From: Bacteroidota bacterium
GTDB lineage: Bacteria > Bacteroidota > Bacteroidia > B-17B0 > Aurantibacillaceae
NCBI GenBank assembly: GCA_030681615.1
Contig: JAUXSA010000001.1
Location: 54,166 to 118,165, forward strand
Reading direction: 5' to 3'
Length of the DNA stretch: 64,000 nucleotides
Position numbers and translations under genes: made by a program. Shown in pieces: positions 1 through 8,494 of this stretch. The notes under the pieces were generated by a model. The model did no database searches. It was not told the DNA's origin and worked only from the letters and a program-made list of their open reading frames with translations. Numbering within the stretch: position 1 is the stretch's first letter; each line of letters opens with the position of its first letter.

Positions 1-1842
1 ATTCCAATTCCTATTTGGACAAGCGAAGATGGAACCGAACAAATTGTAATTGGCAGCGCCGAAGAATTAAAAAAAGAAATTGATAATGCTGTTGCAAAAG
101 GCATTATGCAAACTAATCCATTAGCAAAATTTGTTCCCGGAAATTTCAGTAAAGAAAATTACGATACGTTCGATCTGCATAAACCTTATGCCGATACAAT
201 TTATTTAGAGAAGAACGGAAAAAAATTACAGCGCGAACCTGATCTTATTGATGTTTGGTTTGATAGCGGTGCTATGCCATACGCGCAGGTGCATTATCCT
301 TTCGAGAATAAAGAACTTATTGATAACAAAAAATATTTCCCGGCAGATTTTATTGCCGAAGGGGTTGATCAAACCCGTGGCTGGTTCTTTACATTGCATG
401 CTATTGCTGTAATGAATTTTGATTCGGTAGCATACAAAAATGTTGTATCTAACGGTTTGGTGCTTGACAAGAACGGTAATAAAATGAGTAAGCGTTTAGG
501 TAACGCTGTTGATCCATTTGAGACTTTAGAAAAATATGGTGCCGATGCTACACGTTGGTATATGATCGCAAATGCAGCGCCATGGGATAATTTAAAATTT
601 GATCTTGAAGGTATTGGCGAAGTGCAACGTAAGTTATTTGGTACACTTTACAATACTTATGGCTTCTTCTCTTTATATTCTAATGTAGATGGATTTGTTG
701 TTGATGAAAAGAACCAAACGCCAATTGAAAGTAGGATTGAATTAGACAGATGGATCATTTCAAGATTACAATCGTTGGTTGAAGATGTTACTTTGTATTA
801 TAACGAGTATGAGCCCCATCGCGCAGCACGTGCTATTGAAGAATTTGTAGATGAGCACCTAAGCAATTGGTACGTACGTTTAAGTCGCCGCCGTTTTTGG
901 CGTGGCGAGATGAGCAGCGATAAAATTGCGGCTTACGAAACACTACACACCTGCTTAACAACTGTATCGCAGTTGATGAGTCCTATTGCACCATTCTTTG
1001 CAGATTGGATGTATCAGAATTTAACCATCAATGATCAATCCGTTCATCTAACAAAATTAGTTGAGGTTAAAAAACAACACCAGGATAAATCTTTAGAAGA
1101 GCGAATGGAATTAGCGCAAAAGATCTCTTCAATGGTTTTATCTATCCGTAAAAAAGAAAATTTAAAAGTTCGTCAGCCATTGCAACGTATACAGATCCCA
1201 ATTTTGGATAAAGCTTTCCAGAATAAAATTGAAGCGGTGAAAGATCTGATCTTAAGCGAAGTAAATGTAAAAGAAATTGATTTTGTAAATGAAAGTCAAA
1301 CACAGATCGTAAAGAACCTGAAGCTTAATTTTAAAACACTTGGAAAAAAATGCGGGCAAAATATGAAAGCCGTTCAGGCATTTGCAAATGATAATGGTGC
1401 AAAAATTATTTCAGGTATAGAAAAAACAGGCGCTTTTACAATTGAACTTAATGGCATAAACATTGTTTTAGAAGGAGAAGACGTTGAAATTATACCGGTT
1501 GATATTCCGGGGTGGAAAGTTGCCAATAATGGCCCTTTAACCGTAGCCCTTGATGTTAATTTGTCTGAAGAATTAAAGAACGAAGGATTGGCTCGCGAGG
1601 TGGTTAATCGCATTCAGAATATGAGGAAAGACGCTGGTTTTGAGGTGACTGACAAGATTTTGGTCAAAATTCAGCAAAATTCCGAGTTAGATAATGCTAT
1701 TAAAAACAATTTGAGTTATATTTGTTCTGAAACTCTAACGAACGACCTGCAATTGGTGCAAAATTTGTCTGCCGCCAATGCCAGTAAAATTGAAGTAGAC
1801 GAGCTTATTACAACACTAATCTCCATTGAAAAGTTAAATTAA
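1..1842 (+). CDS. ileS: Isoleucyl-tRNA synthetase, 3' part (5' end outside window)
   Basis: The frame is open from base 1, so this is the C-terminal 613 residues of a class I synthetase that charges tRNA-Ile in the cytoplasm. Visible are the catalytic-core segment DVWFDSGAMPYAQ, the GVDQTRGWFF block and the KMSKR form of the KMSKS loop (nt 484-498), then the helical anticodon-binding domain. The end (LAREVVNRIQNMRKDAGFEV) lacks paired zinc-finger cysteines and resembles the long eukaryote-like IleRS2 class rather than the E. coli type. The next gene follows after 11 nt. Identity is certain; the IleRS2 assignment is inference from the C-terminal segment. Confidence 0.96.
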   Translation: MPIPIWTSEDGTEQIVIGSAEELKKEIDNAVAKGIMQTNPLAKFVPGNFSKENYDTFDLHKPYADTIYLEKNGKKLQREPDLIDVWFDSGAMPYAQVHYPFENKELIDNKKYFPADFIAEGVDQTRGWFFTLHAIAVMNFDSVAYKNVVSNGLVLDKNGNKMSKRLGNAVDPFETLEKYGADATRWYMIANAAPWDNLKFDLEGIGEVQRKLFGTLYNTYGFFSLYSNVDGFVVDEKNQTPIESRIELDRWIISRLQSLVEDVTLYYNEYEPHRAARAIEEFVDEHLSNWYVRLSRRRFWRGEMSSDKIAAYETLHTCLTTVSQLMSPIAPFFADWMYQNLTINDQSVHLTKLVEVKKQHQDKSLEERMELAQKISSMVLSIRKKENLKVRQPLQRIQIPILDKAFQNKIEAVKDLILSEVNVKEIDFVNESQTQIVKNLKLNFKTLGKKCGQNMKAVQAFANDNGAKIISGIEKTGAFTIELNGINIVLEGEDVEIIPVDIPGWKVANNGPLTVALDVNLSEELKNEGLAREVVNRIQNMRKDAGFEVTDKILVKIQQNSELDNAIKNNLSYICSETLTNDLQLVQNLSAANASKIEVDELITTLISIEKLN

Positions 1843-1853
1843 AATTAATTACT

Positions 1854-2936
1854 ATGGCTAAAAAGAAAGACAGTAAAAAGGATAAAAAGGCCAAACCTGT
1901 TGCAAAACCTGCTAAAAAAGCAAGCAAACCCGCTCCTAAAAAGGCGGCAAAACCTGCTAAAAAAAATACGCCAAAACCTGCTAAAAAAGCAGCTAAACCT
2001 GTTGCAAAAAAAGTGGTTAAGCCTGCAAAAGTTGTTGCAAAAAAAGTAGCTAAACCTGTTGAAAAAAAGAAAGAAATAAAACCCGTACTAAAAACAAAAC
2101 CTGTGTTGAAAGAAGTGCCGAAAGAAAAAAAAGCAAGTGGAAAACCAATTGAAGCGATAGCTAAAAAAGGAAAAGATAAAAAAGCCGGAAAAGTTAAAGG
2201 CAAAAAGAAAGGTAAAGGAGGAGATGATGACGATGACGATATTCCTGATGAAGAAGAAGATGATTCTGATGTTGAAGTAAAAGATGATTACGAAAAACCA
2301 GAGGATGATGATGCTGCAGTTCTTGAAGGAGGATTGGATGAGGCCGGGTTAGTTGATCTTGAGGGTGGTCCCGCAGAGATTGATGAAGATGATGACGAGG
2401 TGCCTGAAAAACGTGGCCGTGGCCGCAGAAAGAAAAACGATGGCCGTTCTAGCGGAAATAGTATGGAAGCATATATCCGTAACAGACCTTTGCAAATTGA
2501 TATTAATAAACCATTGATTAAAAAAAGCAAAGAAGAAATTCCTAAGCCTTTTGTAAATACAAAAGATAATCGCACACGTTATTCGGATAAAGAATTGACT
2601 GAGTTCAAAGAATTGATCTTATCAAAATTAAAAGAAGCGCAAACCGATTACGATCTTTTAAAACAAACATTAAGTAACGAAGATAATCATGGTACCGATG
2701 ATACATCGCCAACATTTAAATTATTGGAAGACGGAAGTGATGTAATGAGCAAGGAAGAAACCGCGCAATTAGCATCCCGCCAGGAAAAATATATTGTTAA
2801 CTTAAAAAATGCTTTAGTACGAATTGAAAACAAAACGTATGGTATTTGCAGGGTTACCGGCAAACTAATACCTAAAGAGCGTTTACGTTCGGTGCCACAC
2901 GCTACATTGGGCATTGATGCTAAGTTAAGCCAGTAA
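1854..2936 (+). CDS. TraR/DksA family protein with lysine/alanine/proline-rich histone-H1-like N-terminus
   Basis: 360 residues in three parts. Residues 1 to about 125 are Lys/Ala/Pro-rich with repeated AKPAKK-type units like histone H1 tails. About 125-195 is strongly acidic (Asp/Glu runs) followed by a basic RGRGRRKK patch. About 225-360 is a TraR/DksA domain: a coiled-coil helix pair, then TYGICRVTGKLIPKERL. DksA proteins bind the RNA polymerase secondary channel. Only the first cysteine of the usual C4 zinc finger remains, a form I know from Bacteroidota DksA-like proteins. The tail suggests nucleic-acid binding (inference). It sits between ileS and lspA and ends at a strong terminator. 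Confidence 0.88.
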   Translation: MAKKKDSKKDKKAKPVAKPAKKASKPAPKKAAKPAKKNTPKPAKKAAKPVAKKVVKPAKVVAKKVAKPVEKKKEIKPVLKTKPVLKEVPKEKKASGKPIEAIAKKGKDKKAGKVKGKKKGKGGDDDDDDIPDEEEDDSDVEVKDDYEKPEDDDAAVLEGGLDEAGLVDLEGGPAEIDEDDDEVPEKRGRGRRKKNDGRSSGNSMEAYIRNRPLQIDINKPLIKKSKEEIPKPFVNTKDNRTRYSDKELTEFKELILSKLKEAQTDYDLLKQTLSNEDNHGTDDTSPTFKLLEDGSDVMSKEETAQLASRQEKYIVNLKNALVRIENKTYGICRVTGKLIPKERLRSVPHATLGIDAKLSQ

Positions 2937-2953
2937 TTTTTATTGAATTTTTT

Positions 2954-2985
2954 AAAGGCCGTCTTATAAAAGGACGGCCTTTTTA
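2954..2985 (+). terminator. Rho-independent terminator after the DksA-like gene
   Basis: Ten-base stem AAAGGCCGTC (2954-2963) pairs with GACGGCCTTT (2973-2982), with a 9-nt loop, and the T run continues to 2985. It lies 17 nt after the stop codon and separates ileS-dksA from lspA. Confidence 0.9.
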
Positions 2986-3044
2986 ATTTATAATTCTTTC
3001 ACAATCAATATAATTTCTCATCATTAATAAACTGTAAAAAAGAG

Positions 3045-3052
3045 TATCTTTA
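3045..3052 (+). promoter_or_regulatory. Candidate -7 box upstream of lspA
   Basis: TATCTTTA resembles the Bacteroidota -7 consensus TAnnTTTG and lies 24 nt before the lspA ATG, just after a terminator. No clear TTG -33 element is seen at the right spacing, so this is tentative. Confidence 0.3.
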
Positions 3053-3076
3053 TACCTTTAAAAATACTTCAGCTTA

Positions 3077-3790
3077 ATGCTCAAAAAATTTAAAATTCCT
3101 TTAATAACTATTTTCTCTGTTCTGTTCATCGATCAGTTCATTAAAATTTATATCAAATTAAATTATCCATTAGGTGAAGTTGGAAAATTGGCCGATTGGT
3201 GCGTGATACATTTTACCGAAAATCCAGGGATGGCTTTTGGTTTTGAATTTGGTGGTGATTTTGGAAAACTTGCTTTAAGTGTATTCAGGATCCTGGCTTG
3301 CATTGCTGGTGTTTTTTATATCAGACACATTACACAAAAGAAAGAGCATTGGGGTTTTGTATTTTCGGTATCATTAATATTAGCTGGTGCTATGGGGAAT
3401 ATTTTAGATAGCGCTTTTTACGGATTGATCTTTGATAAGGGAACAATGTTCAATACAGAGTTCAATGAATATTTACCTTACGATGGCATTGCCAATTTTA
3501 CAGGTAGTGGTTATGCGCCAACTATGTATGGCTGTGTGGTAGATATGTTTTATTTTCCGATAGTTAACGGACATTTTCCTTCCTGGTTCCCGATCTGGGG
3601 AGGCGAAGATTTTCAATTCTTTAGACCAATTTTTAATTTTGCGGATGCCGCCATTTCAGGAGGTGTAATTATTATTATTCTTTTCCAAAAAAAATTCTCT
3701 AAAACATCAGAAACTATTGAATCGGAAAACGCGACTGCTCCTGATCAGGAAAATAAGTCAGACGCAACACTTAACACCAATTCAAATTAG
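3077..3790 (+). CDS. lspA: Lipoprotein signal peptidase (signal peptidase II)
   Basis: Inner-membrane aspartyl protease that cleaves prolipoproteins before the lipidated cysteine. Family motifs are in order: ENPGMAFG near residue 48, GAMGNILDSAF near 104, VVDMFYF with Asp156, and FNFADAAI with Asp190; these two Asp are the expected catalytic pair. Four hydrophobic segments are visible. At 237 residues it exceeds the usual 160 or so: there is an extra loop between GNILDS and VVD (about 120-150) and a hydrophilic Glu/Asn-rich tail. It is 14 nt upstream of hemH and serves the many lipoproteins encoded here. Confidence 0.95.
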   Translation: MLKKFKIPLITIFSVLFIDQFIKIYIKLNYPLGEVGKLADWCVIHFTENPGMAFGFEFGGDFGKLALSVFRILACIAGVFYIRHITQKKEHWGFVFSVSLILAGAMGNILDSAFYGLIFDKGTMFNTEFNEYLPYDGIANFTGSGYAPTMYGCVVDMFYFPIVNGHFPSWFPIWGGEDFQFFRPIFNFADAAISGGVIIIILFQKKFSKTSETIESENATAPDQENKSDATLNTNSN

Positions 3791-3804
3791 TTGTTGTAAA
3801 TAAG

Positions 3805-4815
3805 ATGAAAGAAGCAATACTCCTTATTAATCTTGGAACACCCGATGCGCCTACACCGGGCAAGGTGGGTAAATATTTAACTCAATTTTTAAACGACAGG
3901 CGCGTCATCGATATTAATCCGGTAGGTAGATTTATTTTAGTGAATTTAATAATCGTTCCTTTTAGAAGTTTTAAGTCTTCTAAATTGTATCAACAAATAT
4001 GGACAAAAGAAGGCTCTCCACTTTTGACCAATAGCATTGTTCTAAAAGAAAAAGTACAAAAAGACGTTGGCGATAAATATATTGTTGAATTAGCCATGCG
4101 CTATCAAACACCATCTATTAAAAACGCATTAGAAAACATCAGGCAACAACGTCCGTCTAAAATTCACATTCTGCCATTGTATCCTCAATATGCCAGTTCA
4201 AGCACAGGCAGTACTATTGAAGAGGTATTAAAGCAAATTAAAGGCTGGGAAGTAATTCCGAGTTTAAATATTGTAAGTAAATTTTACGATCAGCAAACAT
4301 TTATTGATGCGCTTTTGGTGGAAGGAAAAAAACATAACATTGCCGACTTCGATCATGTTGTTTTTTCTTATCATGGTTTACCAGAGCGACAAATATTAAA
4401 AGCCTCTGCACATTATGGTGGAAATACTTGCCAAATGGGAGGCTGCTGTAACAGCATTACAAAAAACAATCAATATTGTTATCGCGCTAATTGTTTTGAA
4501 ACAACCAGGCAATTAGTAAAAGCATTAAATATTCCTGAAGGAAAATACACCAGCAGTTTTCAAAGCAGGTTAGATCAAAAATGGTTGAAACCTTTTAGCG
4601 ATAAGGTAATTGAAGAACTCGCGAAAAAAGGAAGTAAAAAGATCCTGGTTTTTTCACCAGCTTTTGTGGCCGATTGTTTAGAGACCATTTATGAAATTGG
4701 CACCGAATACAACGAGATCTTTAAAGAACATGGTGGCGAAAAAGTGACCCTTGTTAATAGTTTAAATACTAACGAGGTTTGGGTAAAAGCCATAAAACAG
4801 ATCGTTTCCAATTAA
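3805..4815 (+). CDS. hemH: Ferrochelatase
   Basis: Inserts Fe2+ into protoporphyrin IX (or coproporphyrin III) in the last steps of haem synthesis. The N-terminus AILLINLGTPDAP, the SYHGLPER block with the metal-site His190, and CLETIYEIGTEY with the expected catalytic Glu293 define the family; 336 residues is normal length. Unusual is a Cys-rich stretch just after HGLPER (Cys209, 214, 215, 225, 230), denser than in E. coli HemH. It could bind a [2Fe-2S] cluster as in some bacterial ferrochelatases, but the pattern alone does not prove it. Confidence 0.95.
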   Translation: MKEAILLINLGTPDAPTPGKVGKYLTQFLNDRRVIDINPVGRFILVNLIIVPFRSFKSSKLYQQIWTKEGSPLLTNSIVLKEKVQKDVGDKYIVELAMRYQTPSIKNALENIRQQRPSKIHILPLYPQYASSSTGSTIEEVLKQIKGWEVIPSLNIVSKFYDQQTFIDALLVEGKKHNIADFDHVVFSYHGLPERQILKASAHYGGNTCQMGGCCNSITKNNQYCYRANCFETTRQLVKALNIPEGKYTSSFQSRLDQKWLKPFSDKVIEELAKKGSKKILVFSPAFVADCLETIYEIGTEYNEIFKEHGGEKVTLVNSLNTNEVWVKAIKQIVSN

Positions 4816-4851
4816 CCGCCTAAGTTTTATTAAATTGATAATCAGTTAGTT

Positions 4852-4905
4852 GTAAAATATTTTACGATCTAATTATGGTTTATATTATAAACTAGTTTAC
4901 ATTTG
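4852..4905 (+). promoter_or_regulatory. Promoter with three stacked palindromes ahead of the membrane protein/regulator pair
   Basis: A -7 box TACATTTG lies at 4898-4905, 21 nt before the ATG at 4926. Around it are three perfect palindromes: GTAAAATATTTTAC (4852-4865), a 7-1-7 dyad GTTTATA-T-TATAAAC (4878-4892), and TAAACTAGTTTA (4888-4899), the last overlapping the -7 box. This layout suits repression by a dimeric DNA-binding protein. The winged-helix protein encoded at 5524 is the obvious candidate (inference). Confidence 0.55.
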
Positions 4906-4925
4906 TTTCATAAAACATTAATAAA

Positions 4926-5531
4926 ATGAAAACAACATTAGAAAACGATTTAAATGAGAATATGAATCCTGAAGAAAGTCTTCACATAATTAATACAATG
5001 ATTAATACTGCAAAAAATAAATTAGCCGATGATGGCTTCCATTTAATTTTTTGGGGATGGTTAGTTACCTTTTGTGCATTAACACACTATGTAATTTTAA
5101 AATTAAATATCCAGGGCGGCGAATGGGTTTGGATGCTGATGCCTTTAGGTGGAATTGTTTCGGGAATATACGGATACAAACAAGGTAAAACACAAAAAGT
5201 AAGAACGCATATCGATTCCTATATTAGTTATGTGTGGATCGGTTTTATTATTGCATTGTTTCTTACTTTATCTTTTGGTTATGCTCATGGAATAAAAGCA
5301 ACATACTTTTTCTTAATGTTATTATACGGTATGGCTACTTTTATTACCGGTGGTATTTTAAATTTTAAGCCTTTGATCTACGGCAGTCTTTTTTCTTTTG
5401 CATTCGCTATTGTTTCGGTTTTTGTAGGAGAAGCAGATCAGTTCTTATGCATCTCGGCAGCTTTAATATTAAGCTACATTATTCCGGGACATATGTTACG
5501 TTCAAAATTCAAATCGCAGCAACATGCTTAA
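4926..5531 (+). CDS. Six-helix membrane protein of unknown function
   Basis: 201 residues. The first 35 or so are soluble (NPEESLHIINTMINTAKNK), followed by about six hydrophobic segments in three close pairs (near 40-60, 68-83, 100-118, 125-145, 148-165, 170-188) and a short basic tail. It overlaps the winged-helix regulator gene by 8 nt, so the two are translated together. In Bacteroidota such proteins are commonly paired with small HTH regulators; function unknown. Expression probably depends on the palindromic promoter just upstream. Confidence 0.8.
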   Translation: MKTTLENDLNENMNPEESLHIINTMINTAKNKLADDGFHLIFWGWLVTFCALTHYVILKLNIQGGEWVWMLMPLGGIVSGIYGYKQGKTQKVRTHIDSYISYVWIGFIIALFLTLSFGYAHGIKATYFFLMLLYGMATFITGGILNFKPLIYGSLFSFAFAIVSVFVGEADQFLCISAALILSYIIPGHMLRSKFKSQQHA

Positions 5532-5814
5532 AGATTTAGATCCCATATTGCATTCGCAGTTGCGGTTGGCAATTGTTTCTCTTTTGGTAGGAGTTAAAGA
5601 AGCAGAATTTACTTACCTGAAAGAGCAAACTAATTCAACGGCCGGTAACTTAAGTGTACAGATCCAGAAATTAAAAGAAGCAGGTTACATTGAAATAGAA
5701 AAAAAATTCAAAGACAATTATCCCCAAACTATTTGCAAAATAACTAAAGTAGGAATTAAAGCATTTGAAGACTATGTAGAAGTTATACAAAACTATTTAA
5801 AGCCAAAAAAATAA
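5524..5814 (+). CDS. Winged-helix transcriptional regulator (MarR-like, single domain)
   Basis: 96 residues, all winged helix: LRLAIVSLLV (helix 1), FTYLKEQTNSTAGNLSVQIQKLKEAGYIEIEKKF (helix-turn-helix and start of the wing), then PQTICKITKVGIKAFEDY (wing and final helix). This matches the HTH_34-type small regulators. No ligand domain is present, so it probably acts as a dimer sensing through partners. It overlaps the upstream membrane protein gene by 8 nt and precedes a 2TM protein. It likely controls its own operon through the palindromes at 4852-4899 (inference). Confidence 0.88.
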   Translation: MLKDLDPILHSQLRLAIVSLLVGVKEAEFTYLKEQTNSTAGNLSVQIQKLKEAGYIEIEKKFKDNYPQTICKITKVGIKAFEDYVEVIQNYLKPKK

Positions 5815-5834
5815 ATCATTATAAAATAAAAACA

Positions 5835-6119
5835 ATGGAAAATATACAAACAGACAAAGAAAGAATGTTATGGAAACAAGCCAAAAAAAGAGTGGGCTTT
5901 AGAAACCATCTCCTCTCGTATTTATTAGTAAATACCATGTTATGGGTAATGTGGTTTGTTAACGGTCGCGAAATGGAAGAAGGATTACCGTGGCCAATAT
6001 TCTGTACACTCGGTTGGGGTTTTGGACTTTTATGGCACTTTATGGGCGCGTTTGTTTTTAACAATAAATTAAGCCAGGTAGAAAAAGAGTTTGAGAAGTT
6101 AAAAGCAAAGAATAATTAA
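5835..6119 (+). CDS. 2TM domain protein
   Basis: 94 residues with the 2TM-domain pattern: an N-terminal basic and aromatic helix (KQAKKRVGFRNHLLSYLLVN), two membrane segments (about 25-42 and 52-72) joined by a short NGREMEEGLPWP loop, and a charged C-terminal helix. Such proteins often lie beside LytTR or HTH regulators in Bacteroidota; role unknown. It is the third gene of the regulator operon. Its stop overlaps the convergent ABC permease gene by 4 nt. Confidence 0.85.
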   Translation: MENIQTDKERMLWKQAKKRVGFRNHLLSYLLVNTMLWVMWFVNGREMEEGLPWPIFCTLGWGFGLLWHFMGAFVFNNKLSQVEKEFEKLKAKNN

Positions 6120-7378
6120 TTACCGGCAATTGGTTTTTCGTCAATTGAGCGGGTATCTAAGGCATCCCGCAAACCGTTACCAACCAACATAAAGGCAAGT
6201 ACTAATATCATAATAGCAATACCTGGAATAAAAGCCAGGTACGCTTTATCCATTAAAATATAACCATGATGTGCGTTGGTCATTTCGCCCCATGAAGGTA
6301 CAGGTGGTTGGGCGCCAATACCTAAAAAGCTTAAGCCGGCCTCGGTTAAAATAGCGCTTGCAAAATTACTTGCCGCCATTACAACAACAGGGCCCATTAC
6401 GTTAGGTAAAATATGGCGTAAAATAATGCGCATATTTCTAAACCCTAAAGCTCTTCCCGCTTCAACAAATTCTTTTTCGCGGATACTTAAAATTTGTCCG
6501 CGAACAATACGCGCAACATCTACCCACATGGTTAAACCAACGGCAATAAATACTTGCAAAATACCTTTTCCTAAAACTAACGTAATAGCAATAACCAATA
6601 ATAGAGTTGGAATACTCCACACCACATTAATTAACCACATAATGGCCGAATCTGTTTTGCCCCTGTAGTAACCGGCAATGGCTCCTAATAAAATTCCAAT
6701 AAAAATTGAGATGATAACAGATACTAAACCAACACTTAAACTAATGCGTGTTCCTATTAACAATCTGCTTAAAAGATCGCGACCTAAAAGATCGGTGCCT
6801 AACATGTAAGATTTTTTAATGATGTTATCTTTTTTGATGGTCTCTTGCAATTCACTAATTGATTTTGTGATCTGTGTAGGATTATCAATTTCGTAAAAAG
6901 ACAATTGGTTCTTTAATGAGTCGTAAACTATTGGCGATCTTGAATCAATTGCATAAACAACATCGGCAACATTAAATGTTGAAAACGTTGCGCCCTTATT
7001 ATCTTTGTTTCCGGTAAATTCTTCAACAACAATTTCTTTTCCTTTAAATTTATAATCGTGAATGGTGTAATGCGAGAATGTTTCATTTTTACCAAATATC
7101 ATGGTGTGAAAAATATTCTGGTCCAACTTTTCTTCATTCTTTAGAACAGCAAGCATTTCAACACTAAAGCCTGGCTCTTTTATATGAAGTTCTGGTTTTT
7201 GATCATTTGCATACGGTGTTTTATCGGGGGTAATTAAATATCCCAAAATAGAAATAAGGCAAGCAATTCCAATTACCCATAAACCAAGCAACGATAGCTT
7301 GTTACGTTTAAATCTGCGCCAGGTTTGAACGCTTAACGATTCCGACTCAAAATTTATAGACTTCTTCCTGAAAAACAC
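6116..7378 (-). CDS. ABC transporter permease, peptide/nickel (DppC/OppC) type
   Basis: 420 residues. It starts with the OppC N-terminal segment SVQTWRRFKRNKLSLLGL and TM1, has a long periplasmic insert (about 55-190), then the BPD_transp_1 domain with five to six helices. The EAA loop that contacts the ATPase is EAGRALGFRNMRIILRHILPN. FLGIGAQPPVPSWGEM is typical of DppC-like proteins. No ATPase, second permease or binding protein lies next to it, so its partners are encoded elsewhere. It is the last of three minus-strand genes and starts 3 nt after the GT2 stop. Confidence 0.9.
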   Translation of the reverse strand: MFFRKKSINFESESLSVQTWRRFKRNKLSLLGLWVIGIACLISILGYLITPDKTPYANDQKPELHIKEPGFSVEMLAVLKNEEKLDQNIFHTMIFGKNETFSHYTIHDYKFKGKEIVVEEFTGNKDNKGATFSTFNVADVVYAIDSRSPIVYDSLKNQLSFYEIDNPTQITKSISELQETIKKDNIIKKSYMLGTDLLGRDLLSRLLIGTRISLSVGLVSVIISIFIGILLGAIAGYYRGKTDSAIMWLINVVWSIPTLLLVIAITLVLGKGILQVFIAVGLTMWVDVARIVRGQILSIREKEFVEAGRALGFRNMRIILRHILPNVMGPVVVMAASNFASAILTEAGLSFLGIGAQPPVPSWGEMTNAHHGYILMDKAYLAFIPGIAIMILVLAFMLVGNGLRDALDTRSIDEKPIAGN

Positions 7379-7381
7379 AAA

Positions 7382-8494
7382 TTATAATTTCCATTTTGGT
7401 TTTATAAAAACCGAGGCTATTGCAACAACACAGGCATACAAGGGGTATACACAACCCACAGGTAAGCCAAACCAACCCAAGCCTTTGTTTTTAACAAAAC
7501 GTGATGCTAAAAATAGCAACAAAAAGTCAATAATCAACTTAAAAAGCACGAAAAATAAGATAAATCCCCCGTTTTGCGGGACAAAAAAGCAATAAAACAG
7601 ACAAAACAACCACAATAAGTTTATGGCAAAACTTAAGAGGGCAAGCACTAAATTAAGTACATTTTTGTTGTTTTTGAATTTAGAGGCCCATCTTATTTTT
7701 TGATTTATTAATTGCCTGAACGAAAATGATGGATAAGTGAATACAATTGCCTGTTCTGATTTTAAATAATTAATTTTTGAACCCTCAATTTTTTTAATAT
7801 CCTCTAAAAATAAAATATCATCACCCGATTCAACGTTAATATGCGATGCATACCCATTTACTTTTTCGAAAATAGTTTTTGTAAAAATTATATTAGCACC
7901 GTTGCATAAAAACGGCCGGTTAAAATAAGCACTTCCACAATTTAAAACTGTTAACACATTATTTTCTATTGCCTGCAATGCCCATAAAATTCCAAAATTA
8001 TTTGCAATTACAATTGGTGCAATAATAAGATCGGCAGAAGTTGTTTTATAAAAATCAGAAATATTCTGTAACCACAGTGTTGAGGTTGTAAATGTATCCG
8101 CATCACGCAAAACTAATAATTCTGAATTTGCTTGTGAAATTGCATAGGTGATACTTTGTTTTTTTCCTTTTTGATGTGGATTGGTAATTATTTTATAATT
8201 AATGTTTGCGTTCTTTAAAACAGATTCAGCCTGATACACGGTGCTATCGGTACTTGCATCGTTGATTAAAATAAGCTGCACTTGCGTAAGATCATAATCC
8301 TGTTTTAGAATAGTGTTTAAACATCTGGCAATTGTTTTCTCTTCGTTGCGCGCACAAATAATAATGGTTAGCGGAGTAGTGCTTTCGTAAGTCGATGTGA
8401 AATATTGTGTTTTAATAAAACCAAAGGCAAACCAGGCCATTACGCAGGCGTATACAAGCAAACAACTAAATACTATGTACGAAAGCAAGATCAC
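7382..8494 (-). CDS. Family 2 glycosyltransferase, membrane-anchored
   Basis: 370 residues. One N-terminal membrane helix precedes a GT-A domain with TIIICARNEEKTIARCL and LILINDASTDST (nucleotide-sugar site). Then come the acidic block LRDADTFT, a DDILFLEDI acceptor/base-like block, and the QKIRWASKF motif. Three to four C-terminal helices follow. This is the layout of processive or lipid-linked-acceptor GT2 enzymes; the sugar is unknown. It overlaps the upstream UPF0104 gene by 4 nt, suggesting a joint envelope glycan or lipid task. Confidence 0.9.
   Translation of the reverse strand: MILLSYIVFSCLLVYACVMAWFAFGFIKTQYFTSTYESTTPLTIIICARNEEKTIARCLNTILKQDYDLTQVQLILINDASTDSTVYQAESVLKNANINYKIITNPHQKGKKQSITYAISQANSELLVLRDADTFTTSTLWLQNISDFYKTTSADLIIAPIVIANNFGILWALQAIENNVLTVLNCGSAYFNRPFLCNGANIIFTKTIFEKVNGYASHINVESGDDILFLEDIKKIEGSKINYLKSEQAIVFTYPSFSFRQLINQKIRWASKFKNNKNVLNLVLALLSFAINLLWLFCLFYCFFVPQNGGFILFFVLFKLIIDFLLLFLASRFVKNKGLGWFGLPVGCVYPLYACVVAIASVFIKPKWKL

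Noticed and set aside
1908..2070. Tandem GCTAAAAAA-type units that look like a DNA repeat array
   Set aside because: They are codon repeats for the Lys/Ala/Pro tail of the DksA-like protein, in frame throughout; no spacer pattern as in a CRISPR array.
1808..2203. 131-residue Phe/Ala-rich frame on the minus strand
   Set aside because: Shadow of the lysine-rich coding sequence on the other strand; no independent start signals.
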